This document shows, piece by piece, positions 1 to 8,689 of a stretch of 64,000 bases of DNA. Below the pieces are notes generated by a model that was not told the DNA's origin, made no database searches, and saw only the letters and a list, made by a program, of their open reading frames with translations. Each line of letters starts with the position of its first letter. Position 1 is the stretch's first letter. The stretch is from Lysobacter sp. (GTDB lineage: Bacteria > Pseudomonadota > Gammaproteobacteria > Xanthomonadales > Xanthomonadaceae), in contig JAHCAU010000005.1 in NCBI GenBank assembly GCA_019634715.1, positions 62,001 to 126,000 on the forward strand, written 5' to 3'. The position numbers and the translations under genes were made by a program.

Positions 1-2584
1 CGTTGAGGCGCTCCGCCGCATTCTCGATATCCTGCATCCTGCCTTCCGCGAGCAGGCGGCTGACGAGGTGCTTCGCCGAGCGGTAGGCAAGGTGACGCGA
101 TCGAACGCGCCAGAAGTGCTCTACGGCTGCAGCGTAACCTTCCAGCAGGAGCGTCGAGTAGAGGGCCGCGGCGATGTCCCTGGGCGAAAACTGCCACGGC
201 GTGGCGTGACTGTATCGCTGGATCTTGTCGGCGAAGTCATCTCGGCGCGCGCTCTCCCACGCGCGAAGGCGACGCCAACCTTCCCTGACGGAGATGGCGT
301 CGCTACGTGCGGCGTCGTCGGCCAGCAGATGAAGCAGGAGCGGGCCATGGTCTGCGATTTTTTCCGGATCGCCGAGGACAAGCCGGCTTGCGGTGTCCCT
401 GGCGTAGCGCGAGGTGAGATCGGGATTGGCGACGAGTTGCTTCAGCGTCGCTTCTTCGGTCTTCATGGCCTCGGCGCCGATCAGCACGAATCGCAGCGCG
501 TGGGCAGCATCCTTCGCCTCTCGGCACACGCGGATGGCCAGTTGCAGCCGTTGCATCTGCACTTCGCGCCGGCGGATCGGATCGGGCAAAAGTGCGACGG
601 GCGGCAGGGGCTCCCGTTCCACCAGTTCCAGGAGATCCTTGCTCCTGCCGGCGATCAGCAGCGCGGGTGCGACGTTCAGGGCCGCGTAGGCGTCGACACC
701 CGACCTGCGGTGGAGGTGTTCGGCCGCACGGGCCTGTACACCCTCGATCGCAGGCTGCGCAGCGGTCCTGACGAAAGCCTCGAAGTCCTCGTCGGCGAAA
801 CTGATCAGCCCGCCGGCATTCCGCACGCCTGGTGCAAGGTCTCCGCAGACATCGCTGATCAAGACCTGAGGCTGCTCCAGGACGACGGCCAGGTCGTTGG
901 CTGGTATAGGGCGCGGGAGCGAGATCAGCCCCGCGCACAGCTGCGCCAGATCGTTCTCGCGCGCATTCTTCCGAAGCGCGAACACAAATTGTTCGCGGAA
1001 CACTTGGTCCAGATCCTTTCCGAATGGACGAAGTGCGTCGAGCGCGTGTTCGGGTGTGTTGGCCGCGTTCTTGAAGGCGTAGGCCTGCACCCGGGGCACG
1101 CCGCCGGAGAGATGGTGGAAGTCTTCGACCCAAGGCGGTGGCGCCGCCCAGTATCGACGGGCGTTGGCGGCCGTCTCCTCCAGCGAAAACGCCGGCAGCA
1201 GGACGCTCTCGAAGCTCATGGGCAACCGAAGGTCTGTCAGCCGGCCGGTGCGTGCGCTGATCAGCACACGCACGTTGTCGGGCAAGCCTTCCATGGTCAC
1301 CAGATCATGAACGAAGCTGGCCTCGGGCGGAGATCGCGTCTGTGCCGCCAGTACCGAGTTGTCCGCCGCGTCGATGGCCACAACCAGCAACGCTCCGGGC
1401 GACGTTGCCGCCATTGCGGCGGCGGCCGACTCTAGGCGCTTGCGGAAGGCTCGCGGATAGTCGCGCAACGCCTGAGGCACGAGCAGGAGAGGCAGGCGAA
1501 GCCGATAGGAAATCTCGTTCGTGAGCTGCACGAACGCATCTTGTGGACGATGGCGAAGTGCGCTGGCATCTAGGTAGGAGCCTGCGCCGTAGCAGTCGAA
1601 CACCACCATCAGCGAGCCTTCGGGCAGTGCCTGTTCGATCTGTTGCAATGCGGTGGTCTTGCCTGCGCCCCCTCCGCCGTGCAGGCACAGATGCCGGGCG
1701 CCTGTCCTCATCCGTTCCGCGATCTCGGCCGCGACCTGCCGAGCCACTGCCGTGGTCACCGGTTCGATCTTCGAGGGGCACGGAAACAGCGTGTAGTCTT
1801 CCGACACGCCCACGAACTGGACCAACACCTTTTCGCGCGTGATGCTTTCGCCCGCCGCCTCGGGAAGCATGCGCTTCCGAATGTACTCGCGCACGCGGGT
1901 CGCCGATGCGAGCAGTTCGGCATCCGTCCATTCCGCAATGGCCCGCAGCATGCCCTCTTCAACCGCGAAGCGCGAACCGCATGCGCCCTGCAGGTCGAGG
2001 ACCTTGGCAAATTCGATGAACTCCGCGGGCCTCAGTCCGCTGGCATGGACCAGTCGATGCAGGTCGGGCAGGCCTGTCGTCCAGGTCTTGCCATAGGCGG
2101 CGGGCACCGCGCGGCGCGCGTCTTCGACCAGCATCAGTAATTCGGATGCGACTGGCTGGTTCGAGACCAGCACGATGCGCAGCGAATTGCTGGGCTTGCC
2201 GGGGCGCTTGGCGAGCAAGCCCTTGTACGCATCGGCCAATCGCCGGATGGGCGACGTCCTGGGACTACCGTCCTTTCCCGTGCAGAGCCGCGACGTCGTC
2301 CAAGCGCTGCTCGGGCTCGCTGCCGAATACTTCAGCTGTTGGACCTCGACCCGCTCCGCGCTCACCGCGTCGTCGCCGCCGAACAGCAGGCTGCAGTCCA
2401 CTCCGTCCCAAGCCTTGTCCGCGCCTTCGTTCGCGGTCAGTCCCTCCACGGTGACGACCGACAGCGAACTGCCAGCATCGAGCAACTTCAATGCTTGGCG
2501 CGCAGCCCACAATTCATGGTACTCGTCGCCAGTGTTGGATCCTCGTGCGGAGGTGTAGTCAATTTGAAATTCGGACTGAGACAC
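1..2584 (-). CDS. STAND-type P-loop NTPase with N-terminal nuclease-like domain, partial
   Basis: Open frame of 861 codons that runs off the left edge, so the C-terminus is missing. The start chosen is GTG at 2584, with GAGGG about 10 bases upstream; TTG at 2587 is possible. Residues about 18-87 look like a restriction-type (Cap4/DUF4297-like) domain: GDEYHELWAARQAL, then D63 in DGVDC and a Q-x-K motif (VEVQQLKYS, K85). A Walker A GGGGAGKTT lies at about 303-311 and a Walker B ALLVVAIDAAD at about 398-408. The rest is helical sequence like the sensor/repeat part of STAND proteins. This nuclease + STAND + sensor layout is known from Avs-type antiphage proteins. It sits in a tRNA-Ser island behind a dead integrase, which fits defence cargo. 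Domain calls are by eye; the defence role is inference. Confidence 0.72.
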   Translation of the reverse strand, partial: MSQSEFQIDYTSARGSNTGDEYHELWAARQALKLLDAGSSLSVVTVEGLTANEGADKAWDGVDCSLLFGGDDAVSAERVEVQQLKYSAASPSSAWTTSRLCTGKDGSPRTSPIRRLADAYKGLLAKRPGKPSNSLRIVLVSNQPVASELLMLVEDARRAVPAAYGKTWTTGLPDLHRLVHASGLRPAEFIEFAKVLDLQGACGSRFAVEEGMLRAIAEWTDAELLASATRVREYIRKRMLPEAAGESITREKVLVQFVGVSEDYTLFPCPSKIEPVTTAVARQVAAEIAERMRTGARHLCLHGGGGAGKTTALQQIEQALPEGSLMVVFDCYGAGSYLDASALRHRPQDAFVQLTNEISYRLRLPLLLVPQALRDYPRAFRKRLESAAAAMAATSPGALLVVAIDAADNSVLAAQTRSPPEASFVHDLVTMEGLPDNVRVLISARTGRLTDLRLPMSFESVLLPAFSLEETAANARRYWAAPPPWVEDFHHLSGGVPRVQAYAFKNAANTPEHALDALRPFGKDLDQVFREQFVFALRKNARENDLAQLCAGLISLPRPIPANDLAVVLEQPQVLISDVCGDLAPGVRNAGGLISFADEDFEAFVRTAAQPAIEGVQARAAEHLHRRSGVDAYAALNVAPALLIAGRSKDLLELVEREPLPPVALLPDPIRRREVQMQRLQLAIRVCREAKDAAHALRFVLIGAEAMKTEEATLKQLVANPDLTSRYARDTASRLVLGDPEKIADHGPLLLHLLADDAARSDAISVREGWRRLRAWESARRDDFADKIQRYSHATPWQFSPRDIAAALYSTLLLEGYAAAVEHFWRVRSRHLAYRSAKHLVSRLLAEGRMQDIENAAERLN

Positions 2585-2850
2585 CAAGGCATTCCCTCAG
2601 GATGCATGCTCTGCCGTATCGTCCGCCGGATTCAGCGAGCCCGTCAACACGGGTCATCGGCGCGAACGTGCCGACGATCAAGCGGCTTTCTACCGGGATC
2701 ATGCTTCTCGCGCGCGACCCAGGACGCGGGTTCAATAGGGAAACTTCATGTAGGGGGATAGAGCCTGAGTTGATCGATATGTCCGTTATAGCCCTCGAAA
2801 TTTTCCGTGGATGAGGCGAGGATCATGGCAGCAATTGGTACGCTACGGCC

Positions 2851-3507
2851 CTACTTGAGAAGGCGGCCTGCTGGATTGTCCTCCGCTGCACCTGCTTGAG
2901 AACACCTGATCACACTCGCCACCGCGTGGTGCTCAGTCATCGCCATCACCGCCGGCAGCGGAACGCGTTGCCTGACGGCCTCGGTGACAAAGCCCGATCT
3001 CAGGTTATGCGCTCCGAAATCTCCATGCAGCCCGGTCATACGGGCACGACGCCTCACGATCGCAGCTACCGAGCCTGGGAGGAGGGCGGGGCCGACCCGG
3101 TCCTTCCAGATTCAGCGGAAGATCGCCCCTTCCTGAGTTTCAGTGGCTTCGAGTCACGCAGCAAGTGTCTCGGCGCTACGCCCCAGGATCTGCTTGTCTG
3201 GTGTCAAATCCGCCGTCACACCGGCCTGCTGGGTTTTCGAGTAATCCAACTGGTAGATGTAGCCGTTCTCGCCGACCTTGTGCAGGTTCCTCATATCCGC
3301 TGCGGTAATTTCGCTACGCCGACGCCCACCACTGACAAAGCCGAAGTAGAGTAGGGTACGGTCGCGCAGGCCTTGCTGGCTGTCATCGCAAGTCGCCAGC
3401 ATTGCCTCGAGCTCAGCGCGAGTGATGGCGTTTTTTTTGGTGGAGCACTCACGTCGCTTGACCGCCGCGCACCTGGCTCGACTGAGCAGCGACCGCGCCG
3501 AACTCAC
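2851..3507 (-). pseudogene. Decayed tyrosine recombinase (integrase)
   Basis: Minus-strand frame with integrase similarity along its length but two in-frame TGA codons, at 3154-3156 (after GRSAETLAA) and shortly after (following EGAIFR). The N-terminal part has ITRAELEAMLATC and the conserved GLRDRTLLYFGFVSGGRRRSEI segment with the first catalytic Arg. After the stops the same frame gives GDFGAHNLRSGFVTEA, the HxLR-type catalytic block, and MTEHHAVASVIRC, where the expected catalytic Tyr region reads RC. No frameshift lies between the halves. The usual N-terminal SAM-like domain is not recognisable upstream of 3507. Position beside the 3' end of tRNA-Ser is typical of an island integrase. Almost certainly inactive. 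Confidence 0.85.
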
Positions 3508-3671
3508 GGAACGGCTGGCATGCCAAGTCGAAGATGCGTCGGAGGAGCGCCAGGCGCTTGCACAGCATGCGCGAGCCTTCGAGGATCGTGCGCATCAGGC
3601 CGTCCGTGGAAACGAGTTAGAACCCATCAACGCGCGAGGGTGTGTAGACCACTGCGAAAGAATCGCCAAAC

Positions 3672-3701
3672 AAAAAGCCCACATCGAAATGTGGGCTTTT
3701 A
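3672..3701 (-). terminator. Intrinsic terminator downstream of tRNA-Ser
   Basis: Perfect 12-bp stem (3673-3684 with 3689-3700) around a CGAA loop. The outer bases are A:T pairs, so the minus strand reads GC-rich stem followed by a U-rich run (TTTTTGTTT). It lies 52 bases beyond the 3' end of the tRNA and may also work in the other direction. Confidence 0.75.
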
Positions 3702-3752
3702 TGTGGGACAAATCAGATGATTGGTGTTAAATCATTGATTTTATTGACTCAT

Positions 3753-3843
<91 letters not shown>

Positions 3844-3955
3844 GAAGGGGCAGCGGCAAGGAGGCCTCGCCGCGGGGTCGCCATCATAAGGGGCGGGGCG
3901 TCGGACCACAAGACGCGTACACTGGCCGCCCCGAATCACTCCGCCGCTGCCCACC

Positions 3956-4366
3956 ATGTCCGAAATCTCCGTCCCCGTGTCCTTCGGCGAACTGCTCGAC
4001 AAGATCGCGATCCTCCAGATCAAGTCCGAGCGGATGACCGACCCGGCCAAGCTGGCCAACGTGCGCAACGAGCTGTCGGCGCTTGAACGGACGTGGATGG
4101 CGCACCCCGCCGCAGGGCACGACATCGTGCGTCTGCGTGCCGACCTGAAGGCGGTGAACGAGCGGCTGTGGGTCATCGAGGACGACATCCGCCTCAAGGA
4201 AAAGGCCCAGGCCTTCGACGACGAGTTCATCCGCCTGGCGCGCAGCGTCTATTTCGAGAACGACGAGCGCGCCCGGATCAAGAAGGACATCAACCTCGCC
4301 CTGGGCTCGTCCTACGTCGAGGAAAAGTCCTATCAGGACTACCGGGCGGGTCACGCTGCACCTTGA
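3956..4366 (+). CDS. DUF6165 family protein
   Basis: 136-residue mostly helical protein, starting MSEISVPVSFGELLDKIAIL and rich in charged heptad-like segments (about residues 30-110), suggesting a helical bundle or coiled coil. No signal peptide or membrane segment. It matches, from memory, the small DUF6165 family found near LPS and glycan genes in Xanthomonadales. That fits the heptosyltransferase-like and Kdo kinase genes that follow. The ATG directly follows tRNA-Ser on the opposite strand. Biochemical role unknown. Confidence 0.75.
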   Translation: MSEISVPVSFGELLDKIAILQIKSERMTDPAKLANVRNELSALERTWMAHPAAGHDIVRLRADLKAVNERLWVIEDDIRLKEKAQAFDDEFIRLARSVYFENDERARIKKDINLALGSSYVEEKSYQDYRAGHAAP

Positions 4367-4682
4367 GTCGATCGAGTGGGTGCGATCATCTGCCGTCGGC
4401 CAGTGACTGCGTATTCAGTCACGAAATGAAAGTCGACAGGAATGCTCACCCCGATAGCGATACTCACGTCAGCTAGTTCACTATTGGTAGCGGCTTGTTC
4501 GATTCCATGAGAAAAACCCGGTGTTTTTCGATGGTCGCTACCAATACTGGCTGGGAGCGGGGTGCAGGGCATCTTCCTTCAGGAAGGCTTCATGCGTAAT
4601 GTCTGCCTCGCACGTCAGGCATCCCGCGCTGCACCGAAAGGTGACCGGGATCCCGGAGCGATCGGTTCGCCGATCACCCGAA
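4367..4682. other. Intergenic region upstream of the sRNA candidate
   Basis: No convincing coding frame. It holds a long imperfect hairpin (10-bp arms 4483-4492 and 4536-4545, with nested CCAT/ATGG and AAAAAC/GTTTTT pairing inside), a small CCTTCAGGAAGG hairpin near 4577, and a TTCG-tetraloop stem GATCGG/CCGATC near 4660-4676. These may belong to the leader or promoter of the RNA that follows. No clear sigma-70 promoter was found. Confidence 0.5.
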
Positions 4683-4902
4683 GGCACAAGGAGGTGCCGC
4701 GTGCTTTCGCCCTCCGGGGCGACGCGGCGGGCGGGACGCCCACCGTGGAGGGTTCGACGCAGGATGCGGTTCGCAGGGAAGGAGTCCCACCATCGCATGG
4801 AGCCGATGGGCAGAACCCGGGTCGATGCGCGGGAGCCACGGAAGGCCCCGCCGCGACAGCAGTACAAGAGGAACGACGACCGCCGCGAGGCGGTTTTTTT
4901 TT
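4683..4902 (+). ncRNA. Candidate CsrA/RsmA-binding small RNA (serial GGA hairpins)
   Basis: No coding frame fits, but the plus strand folds into a row of short hairpins with GGA in the loops: stem 4683-4687/4694-4698, loop AAGGAG; 4758-4761/4765-4768, loop GGA; 4776-4779/4785-4788, loop AGGAG; 4790-4795/4804-4809, loop CATGGAGC; 4829-4833/4847-4851 with inner stem and loop ACGGAA. A single-stranded AGGA follows at 4869-4872, then a strong terminator. AnGGA motifs in hairpin loops are the known binding sites of CsrA/RsmA, and RNAs with many of them sequester it. The 5' end is not defined and may lie upstream of 4683. Structure is seen by eye; function is inference. Confidence 0.65.
4879..4902 (+). 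terminator. Rho-independent terminator of the sRNA candidate
   Basis: Six-base-pair GC-rich stem (ACCGCC at 4879-4884 with GGCGGT at 4889-4894), GCGA loop, then nine T (4894-4902). It ends the GGA-hairpin RNA, since no coding gene precedes it on the plus strand. Confidence 0.9.
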
Positions 4903-4925
4903 GCCCGGTATCTGGCCGGGCGGGG

Positions 4926-5987
4926 TCAGCCCAGGCTTGCGCGGCAGCGTTCGAACGCCGCGATGCCGTCGTCCACGGTGACCAGGTCCATCACGCCCTC
5001 GCGCTCGATCTTCGTCCCCCACTTCAGCTCGGCGGCGGGTTTGCCCACGTACTTCCGGGCGGCCTCGTCGTAGCGGTCCGCGCAGAAGCGGATGTCGGAA
5101 TACGGGCCGCTGCGGCGTGGGTTGCTGGCGGCATGAAGGCCCAGCACCTTCGTGCCCATGGCGTTGGCGATGTGCATCGGCCCGGAGTCGGGGGTCATGA
5201 GCAGGTCGGCACGTGCGAGCAGGGCAGGCAACTGCTTCAAGGTGTCCTTGCCGACCAGGTCGAGCACGTCGCCCTGCGGCGAGGCAGGGCGCATCGCGGC
5301 CAGGATGGCATCGGTGGTCTCGCGTTCGAGGGTGCTGCGCCCACCAAGCAGGACCACCCGCCAGCCCTGCCTGCGGGCGTGATCCGCCACGGCTGCATAG
5401 CGTTCCGGGCGCCAGTTGCGCAGGGCGTGGCTGGAACAGGGCGAGATCGCCAGGGTCCGGATGCCGTCATCGGGCCACTGCGCCCGTGCCCAGTGATGGG
5501 CGTCGTCAGGCACGGGCAGGTGCCAGACGACTTCGGTGCGCTGCAGGCCCAGCGGCTCGCAGAAGCTGCCGATGGCATCCAGCACGTGGATGCCGGGCCG
5601 GTCGGGGATGCGTTCGTTGATGAACAGGCCGTGCAGTTCCTTGGACCGGGCGCGGTCATAGCCGATCCGTCGCTTGGCCGGGATGAAGGCCGACAGCAGG
5701 TTCGCGCGCGCGGACACCTGCAGTTGCAGCAGCACGTCGAAGCGGCGCCCGCCGAACTGGCGGCGCAGCGCGCGCATGCCGGCGAGGCCGGTCTTCTTGT
5801 CGTAGACGATGAAGTCGACGCCGGGCAGGCCGTCGAGCAGCTTCTGCTCGCCGCGACCGATCACCCAGGTGATCGGCGCATCGGGCCAGGCCCGGCGCAG
5901 GGTGTGGATCAGTGGCAGGACATGAGTCACATCTCCGAGCGCGGACAGGCGCAGGAGGCAGATCGAGGGGGGCGTTGTCTCGCGCAA
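4926..5987 (-). CDS. Glycosyltransferase family 9 (LPS heptosyltransferase-like)
   Basis: 353 residues with the GT9/GT-B layout: N-terminal [20 protein letters not shown] (the acceptor-binding ALGD block) and C-terminal [18 protein letters not shown] followed by the conserved TPDSG/HIA nucleotide-sugar site. It probably transfers heptose from ADP-heptose to the lipid A-Kdo core at the cytoplasmic face of the inner membrane. It is divergent from the Kdo kinase gene with only 18 bases between the starts, so the two share a promoter region, and both act on the LPS inner core. Which heptosyltransferase it is (WaaC, WaaF or another) cannot be told. Confidence 0.85.
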   Translation of the reverse strand: MRETTPPSICLLRLSALGDVTHVLPLIHTLRRAWPDAPITWVIGRGEQKLLDGLPGVDFIVYDKKTGLAGMRALRRQFGGRRFDVLLQLQVSARANLLSAFIPAKRRIGYDRARSKELHGLFINERIPDRPGIHVLDAIGSFCEPLGLQRTEVVWHLPVPDDAHHWARAQWPDDGIRTLAISPCSSHALRNWRPERYAAVADHARRQGWRVVLLGGRSTLERETTDAILAAMRPASPQGDVLDLVGKDTLKQLPALLARADLLMTPDSGPMHIANAMGTKVLGLHAASNPRRSGPYSDIRFCADRYDEAARKYVGKPAAELKWGTKIEREGVMDLVTVDDGIAAFERCRASLG

Positions 5988-6005
5988 TTGTTAGACTCGG
6001 AAAAT

Positions 6006-6785
6006 ATGGTCGCCTTCGATGCCAGCGAAAGCCTGATGCCATTCCGCGCAGAGCGCGGGAGCGGCGCCATTCTGTTCGACCTGGAGCGCCTGCGGCAAGC
6101 CGGATTGAAAGCGGCTGACCCGGCCTGGTTCGATCCGGCGTCCTGGGGCGAGCATGCCCAACCGGTCGGCAGCGGCGGGCGCGGCGGTGCCTGGTTCATC
6201 GATGCCGAACCTGCCGGTGTACCGCTGGGCGCCCTCGTGCTGCGGCACTACCTGCGTGGCGGCGTCGCCGCCAGGCTCAGTCGCGACCGTTTCCTCTGGC
6301 ATGGCGCCAACCGCACGCGCAGTTTCGAGGAATTCCGCCTGCTGCGCGAAGCGCTGCGCCGGAAGCTGCCGGTGCCGCGGCCGGTCGCCGCGATCTACTG
6401 GCGCGAGGGCCTGCACTATCGCGCCGGGATCCTGCTGGAGCGGCTGTGCGGCGTGAGTGCGCTGGCGGACCTGGCCGCCGAGCGCGGCGGTGAAGCGCCT
6501 TGGGATGTCGCCGGACGCCTGGTCGCGCGCATGCATCGCGCCGGGCTGGACCACGCCGACCTGAACGCGCACAACCTGCTGTTCGACGATGCCGGGCGTG
6601 CGTGGATCATTGACCTGGATCGCGGGCAATGGAGGATTCCGGCCACGGCCTGGCGCGAGCGGAACCTGTCGCGCCTGCAGCGTTCGCTGCTGAAGCTGCG
6701 CGGCGCGCGCGGCGTCGCCGAGGTCGAAAAGGATTACGCGCGGCTCCGCAGCGCGTACGATGCGCACTGGCAGCGCGGGACCTGA
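6006..6785 (+). CDS. kdkA: 3-deoxy-D-manno-octulosonic acid kinase
   Basis: 259 residues from ATG 6006. Kinase-like fold with [13 protein letters not shown] (catalytic-loop equivalent) at about 182-194 and the Mg-binding IDLDRG at about 201-206, as in KdkA/WaaP-type LPS kinases. It phosphorylates Kdo on Kdo-lipid A at the inner membrane in lineages with a single Kdo. It is divergent from the GT9 gene, consistent with joint core assembly. Length fits the KdkA family (about 250). A longer upstream frame exists but has no family similarity. Confidence 0.88.
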   Translation: MVAFDASESLMPFRAERGSGAILFDLERLRQAGLKAADPAWFDPASWGEHAQPVGSGGRGGAWFIDAEPAGVPLGALVLRHYLRGGVAARLSRDRFLWHGANRTRSFEEFRLLREALRRKLPVPRPVAAIYWREGLHYRAGILLERLCGVSALADLAAERGGEAPWDVAGRLVARMHRAGLDHADLNAHNLLFDDAGRAWIIDLDRGQWRIPATAWRERNLSRLQRSLLKLRGARGVAEVEKDYARLRSAYDAHWQRGT

Positions 6786-6827
6786 CACGGACGCTGCCGC
6801 TGTCCGCTGCGAGAGGGCGTCATCGAG

Positions 6828-7652
6828 ATGAGTTGGGCTTTGCGATTCCACGGCGTCGGCAACGCCTCGTCGGTCGAACTGGGCTCGGCGATGGCGACGA
6901 TCGAACGCGATGGCCGCCCGTGGCTGACCATCGACTGCGGTGCCGAGGGCCTGACCGCGTATCTGGCCCATTACGGCGAAGCGCCCCGCGCGCTGTTCAT
7001 CACCCACACCCATCTCGACCATGTCGCCGGTTTCGAGCGCCTGTTCGTCGACAGCTATTTCGACCCGTCGCGATGCGGCCGCGTGCGCGTCTACGTGCCC
7101 GCGCCGGTCGTGCCGCTGCTGCACCAGCGGGTCGGCGACTATCCGAATGCACTGGCCGAGGGCGGCGCGAACTTCTGGGACGCTTTCCAGGTGATCCCGG
7201 TCGGCGACGCCTTCTGGCATGACGGCGTGCGCCTGGAGACCTTCGAGGCGCGCCACCACTGGCCGCGCACCGCCTACGGCCTGCGCCTGCGCGGCAGCGT
7301 GGTCTGGACCGGCGATACCCGGCCGATTCCCGAAACCCTGGCCATGATGGCGGGCGAGGGCGAGCAGGTGGCGCATGACTGCGCGATGCGCGGCAACCCC
7401 TCGCACACCGGCATCGCGGATCTCGAACGCGAGTATCCGCGCGACCTGCTCGATCGCTGCATCCTCTACCACTACGTCGGCGCCGCCGAAGGCGAGGCGC
7501 TGCGTGCGCGCGGCCATCGCGTGGCCTCGCCGGGCGAGTGCGTGGCGCTGGCCGAGCCGACGGCCGCGCGGGCCGAACCCTTCGTGCCCGAGGGTGGCGC
7601 ACCGGATGATCCGGTCGCGGCCTCTTCTCAGGCATCGACGACCTCGGCCTGA
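6828..7652 (+). CDS. MBL-fold metallo-hydrolase
   Basis: 274 residues with the metallo-beta-lactamase signature THTHLDHVAG (about residues 59-68), a later ARHHWPRTAYG His pair and a WTGDTRPIPE Asp. These supply the usual two-metal site. No signal peptide, so cytoplasmic. The last 30 or so residues are low complexity and probably disordered. The gene lies 4 bases before moaA and is likely in the same transcript; whether it serves molybdopterin synthesis is unknown. Substrate not predictable. Confidence 0.82.
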   Translation: MSWALRFHGVGNASSVELGSAMATIERDGRPWLTIDCGAEGLTAYLAHYGEAPRALFITHTHLDHVAGFERLFVDSYFDPSRCGRVRVYVPAPVVPLLHQRVGDYPNALAEGGANFWDAFQVIPVGDAFWHDGVRLETFEARHHWPRTAYGLRLRGSVVWTGDTRPIPETLAMMAGEGEQVAHDCAMRGNPSHTGIADLEREYPRDLLDRCILYHYVGAAEGEALRARGHRVASPGECVALAEPTAARAEPFVPEGGAPDDPVAASSQASTTSA

Positions 7653-7655
7653 GCC

Positions 7656-8687
7656 ATGAACGCCGTACCGCACCCCGATCCGCAGGCCGAGCGCCATCCG
7701 CGCGATACGCTGGGTCGGCCCCTGCGCGACCTGCGCCTGTCGGTGATCGAGGCCTGCAACTTCCGCTGCCCGTACTGCATGCCGGCCGACCGCATCCCGG
7801 ACGATCACGGCCTGGATGCGGCGTCGCGGCTGTCCTTCGACGAGATCGAACGCCTCGTGCGCGGCTTCGTCCGCGTGGGCGTGCGCAAGCTGCGGATCAC
7901 AGGCGGAGAGCCGCTGCTGCGCAAGCGCCTGCCCGAGTTGATCGCGCGGCTCGCCGCGCTCGACGGCCTGGACGACATCGCGCTCACCACCAACGGCAGC
8001 CTGCTCGCCGCGCAGGCCCGCGCCCTGCGCGAGGCCGGGCTGCACCGGCTCACGGTCAGCCTGGACACCCTCGATCCGGCCGGTTTCGCCGCGTTGTCGG
8101 GTGGACGCGGCGCACTCGCCGATGTCCTGCGCGGCCTCGATGCCGCCGCCGGGGCCGGCTTCACCGGCACCAAGCTCAACTGCGTCGTGCAGCGCGGCAT
8201 CAACGACGACCAGGTACTGCCGCTGGTCGCGTTCGCGCGCGAACGCGGGCACACGATGCGTTTCATCGAATACATGGACGTGGGCACCTGCAACGCATGG
8301 TCGATGGACCACGTGCTGCCATCGTCCGCACTGCGCGACGCGATCCATGCGCGCTGGCCGCTGCATCCGCTCGATCCCCACTATCGCGGGGAAGTGGCTG
8401 CACGTTACGGTTTCGACGATGGCCTGGGCGAGGTCGGTTTCGTCAGCTCGATCACCGCCCCGTTCTGCGGCGACTGCCACCGCGCCCGCGTTTCCGCCGA
8501 CGGCCGTCTCTACACCTGCCTGTTCGCGGCCGATGGCACCGACCTGCGGCCCTGGCTCGGCGACGACGAAGCCTTCGTCGAACGGATCGCCTCGCGCTGG
8601 CGCGCCCGCAACGATCGCTACAGTGAACTGCGCGACCCGGCCCGCGCGTCGCGCAGGCGCGTCGAGATGTTCCTGGTGGGGGGGTGA
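7656..8687 (+). CDS. moaA: GTP 3',8-cyclase (molybdenum cofactor synthesis)
   Basis: 343-residue radical SAM enzyme. The N-terminal cluster motif is CNFRCPYC (C34, C38, C41) and the C-terminal second-cluster motif is APFCGDCHRARVSADGRLYTC. It turns GTP into 3',8-cyclo-GTP, the first step of cyclic pyranopterin formation, working with MoaC. Here moaC follows one gene later, and moaD and moaE lie further on. The usual C-terminal double-glycine tail is seen as GG at the end (FLVGG). The stop lies just before the next gene's ATG. Confidence 0.95.
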   Translation: MNAVPHPDPQAERHPRDTLGRPLRDLRLSVIEACNFRCPYCMPADRIPDDHGLDAASRLSFDEIERLVRGFVRVGVRKLRITGGEPLLRKRLPELIARLAALDGLDDIALTTNGSLLAAQARALREAGLHRLTVSLDTLDPAGFAALSGGRGALADVLRGLDAAAGAGFTGTKLNCVVQRGINDDQVLPLVAFARERGHTMRFIEYMDVGTCNAWSMDHVLPSSALRDAIHARWPLHPLDPHYRGEVAARYGFDDGLGEVGFVSSITAPFCGDCHRARVSADGRLYTCLFAADGTDLRPWLGDDEAFVERIASRWRARNDRYSELRDPARASRRRVEMFLVGG

Positions 8688-8689
8688 GC

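Noticed and set aside
68..1435. Long plus-strand open frame at the left edge
   Set aside because: It is antisense to the continuous 861-codon minus-strand frame that carries Walker A/B motifs; its own sequence is rich in low-complexity Arg/Gly/Gln and shows no domain.
3422..3730. Plus-strand small frame beside the integrase remnant
   Set aside because: It overlaps the integrase pseudogene antisense and runs through the tRNA terminator; no family similarity.
4521..6005. Extension of the kdkA frame far upstream
   Set aside because: It would cover the sRNA candidate, its terminator and the opposite-strand GT9 gene. KdkA similarity starts at ATG 6006.
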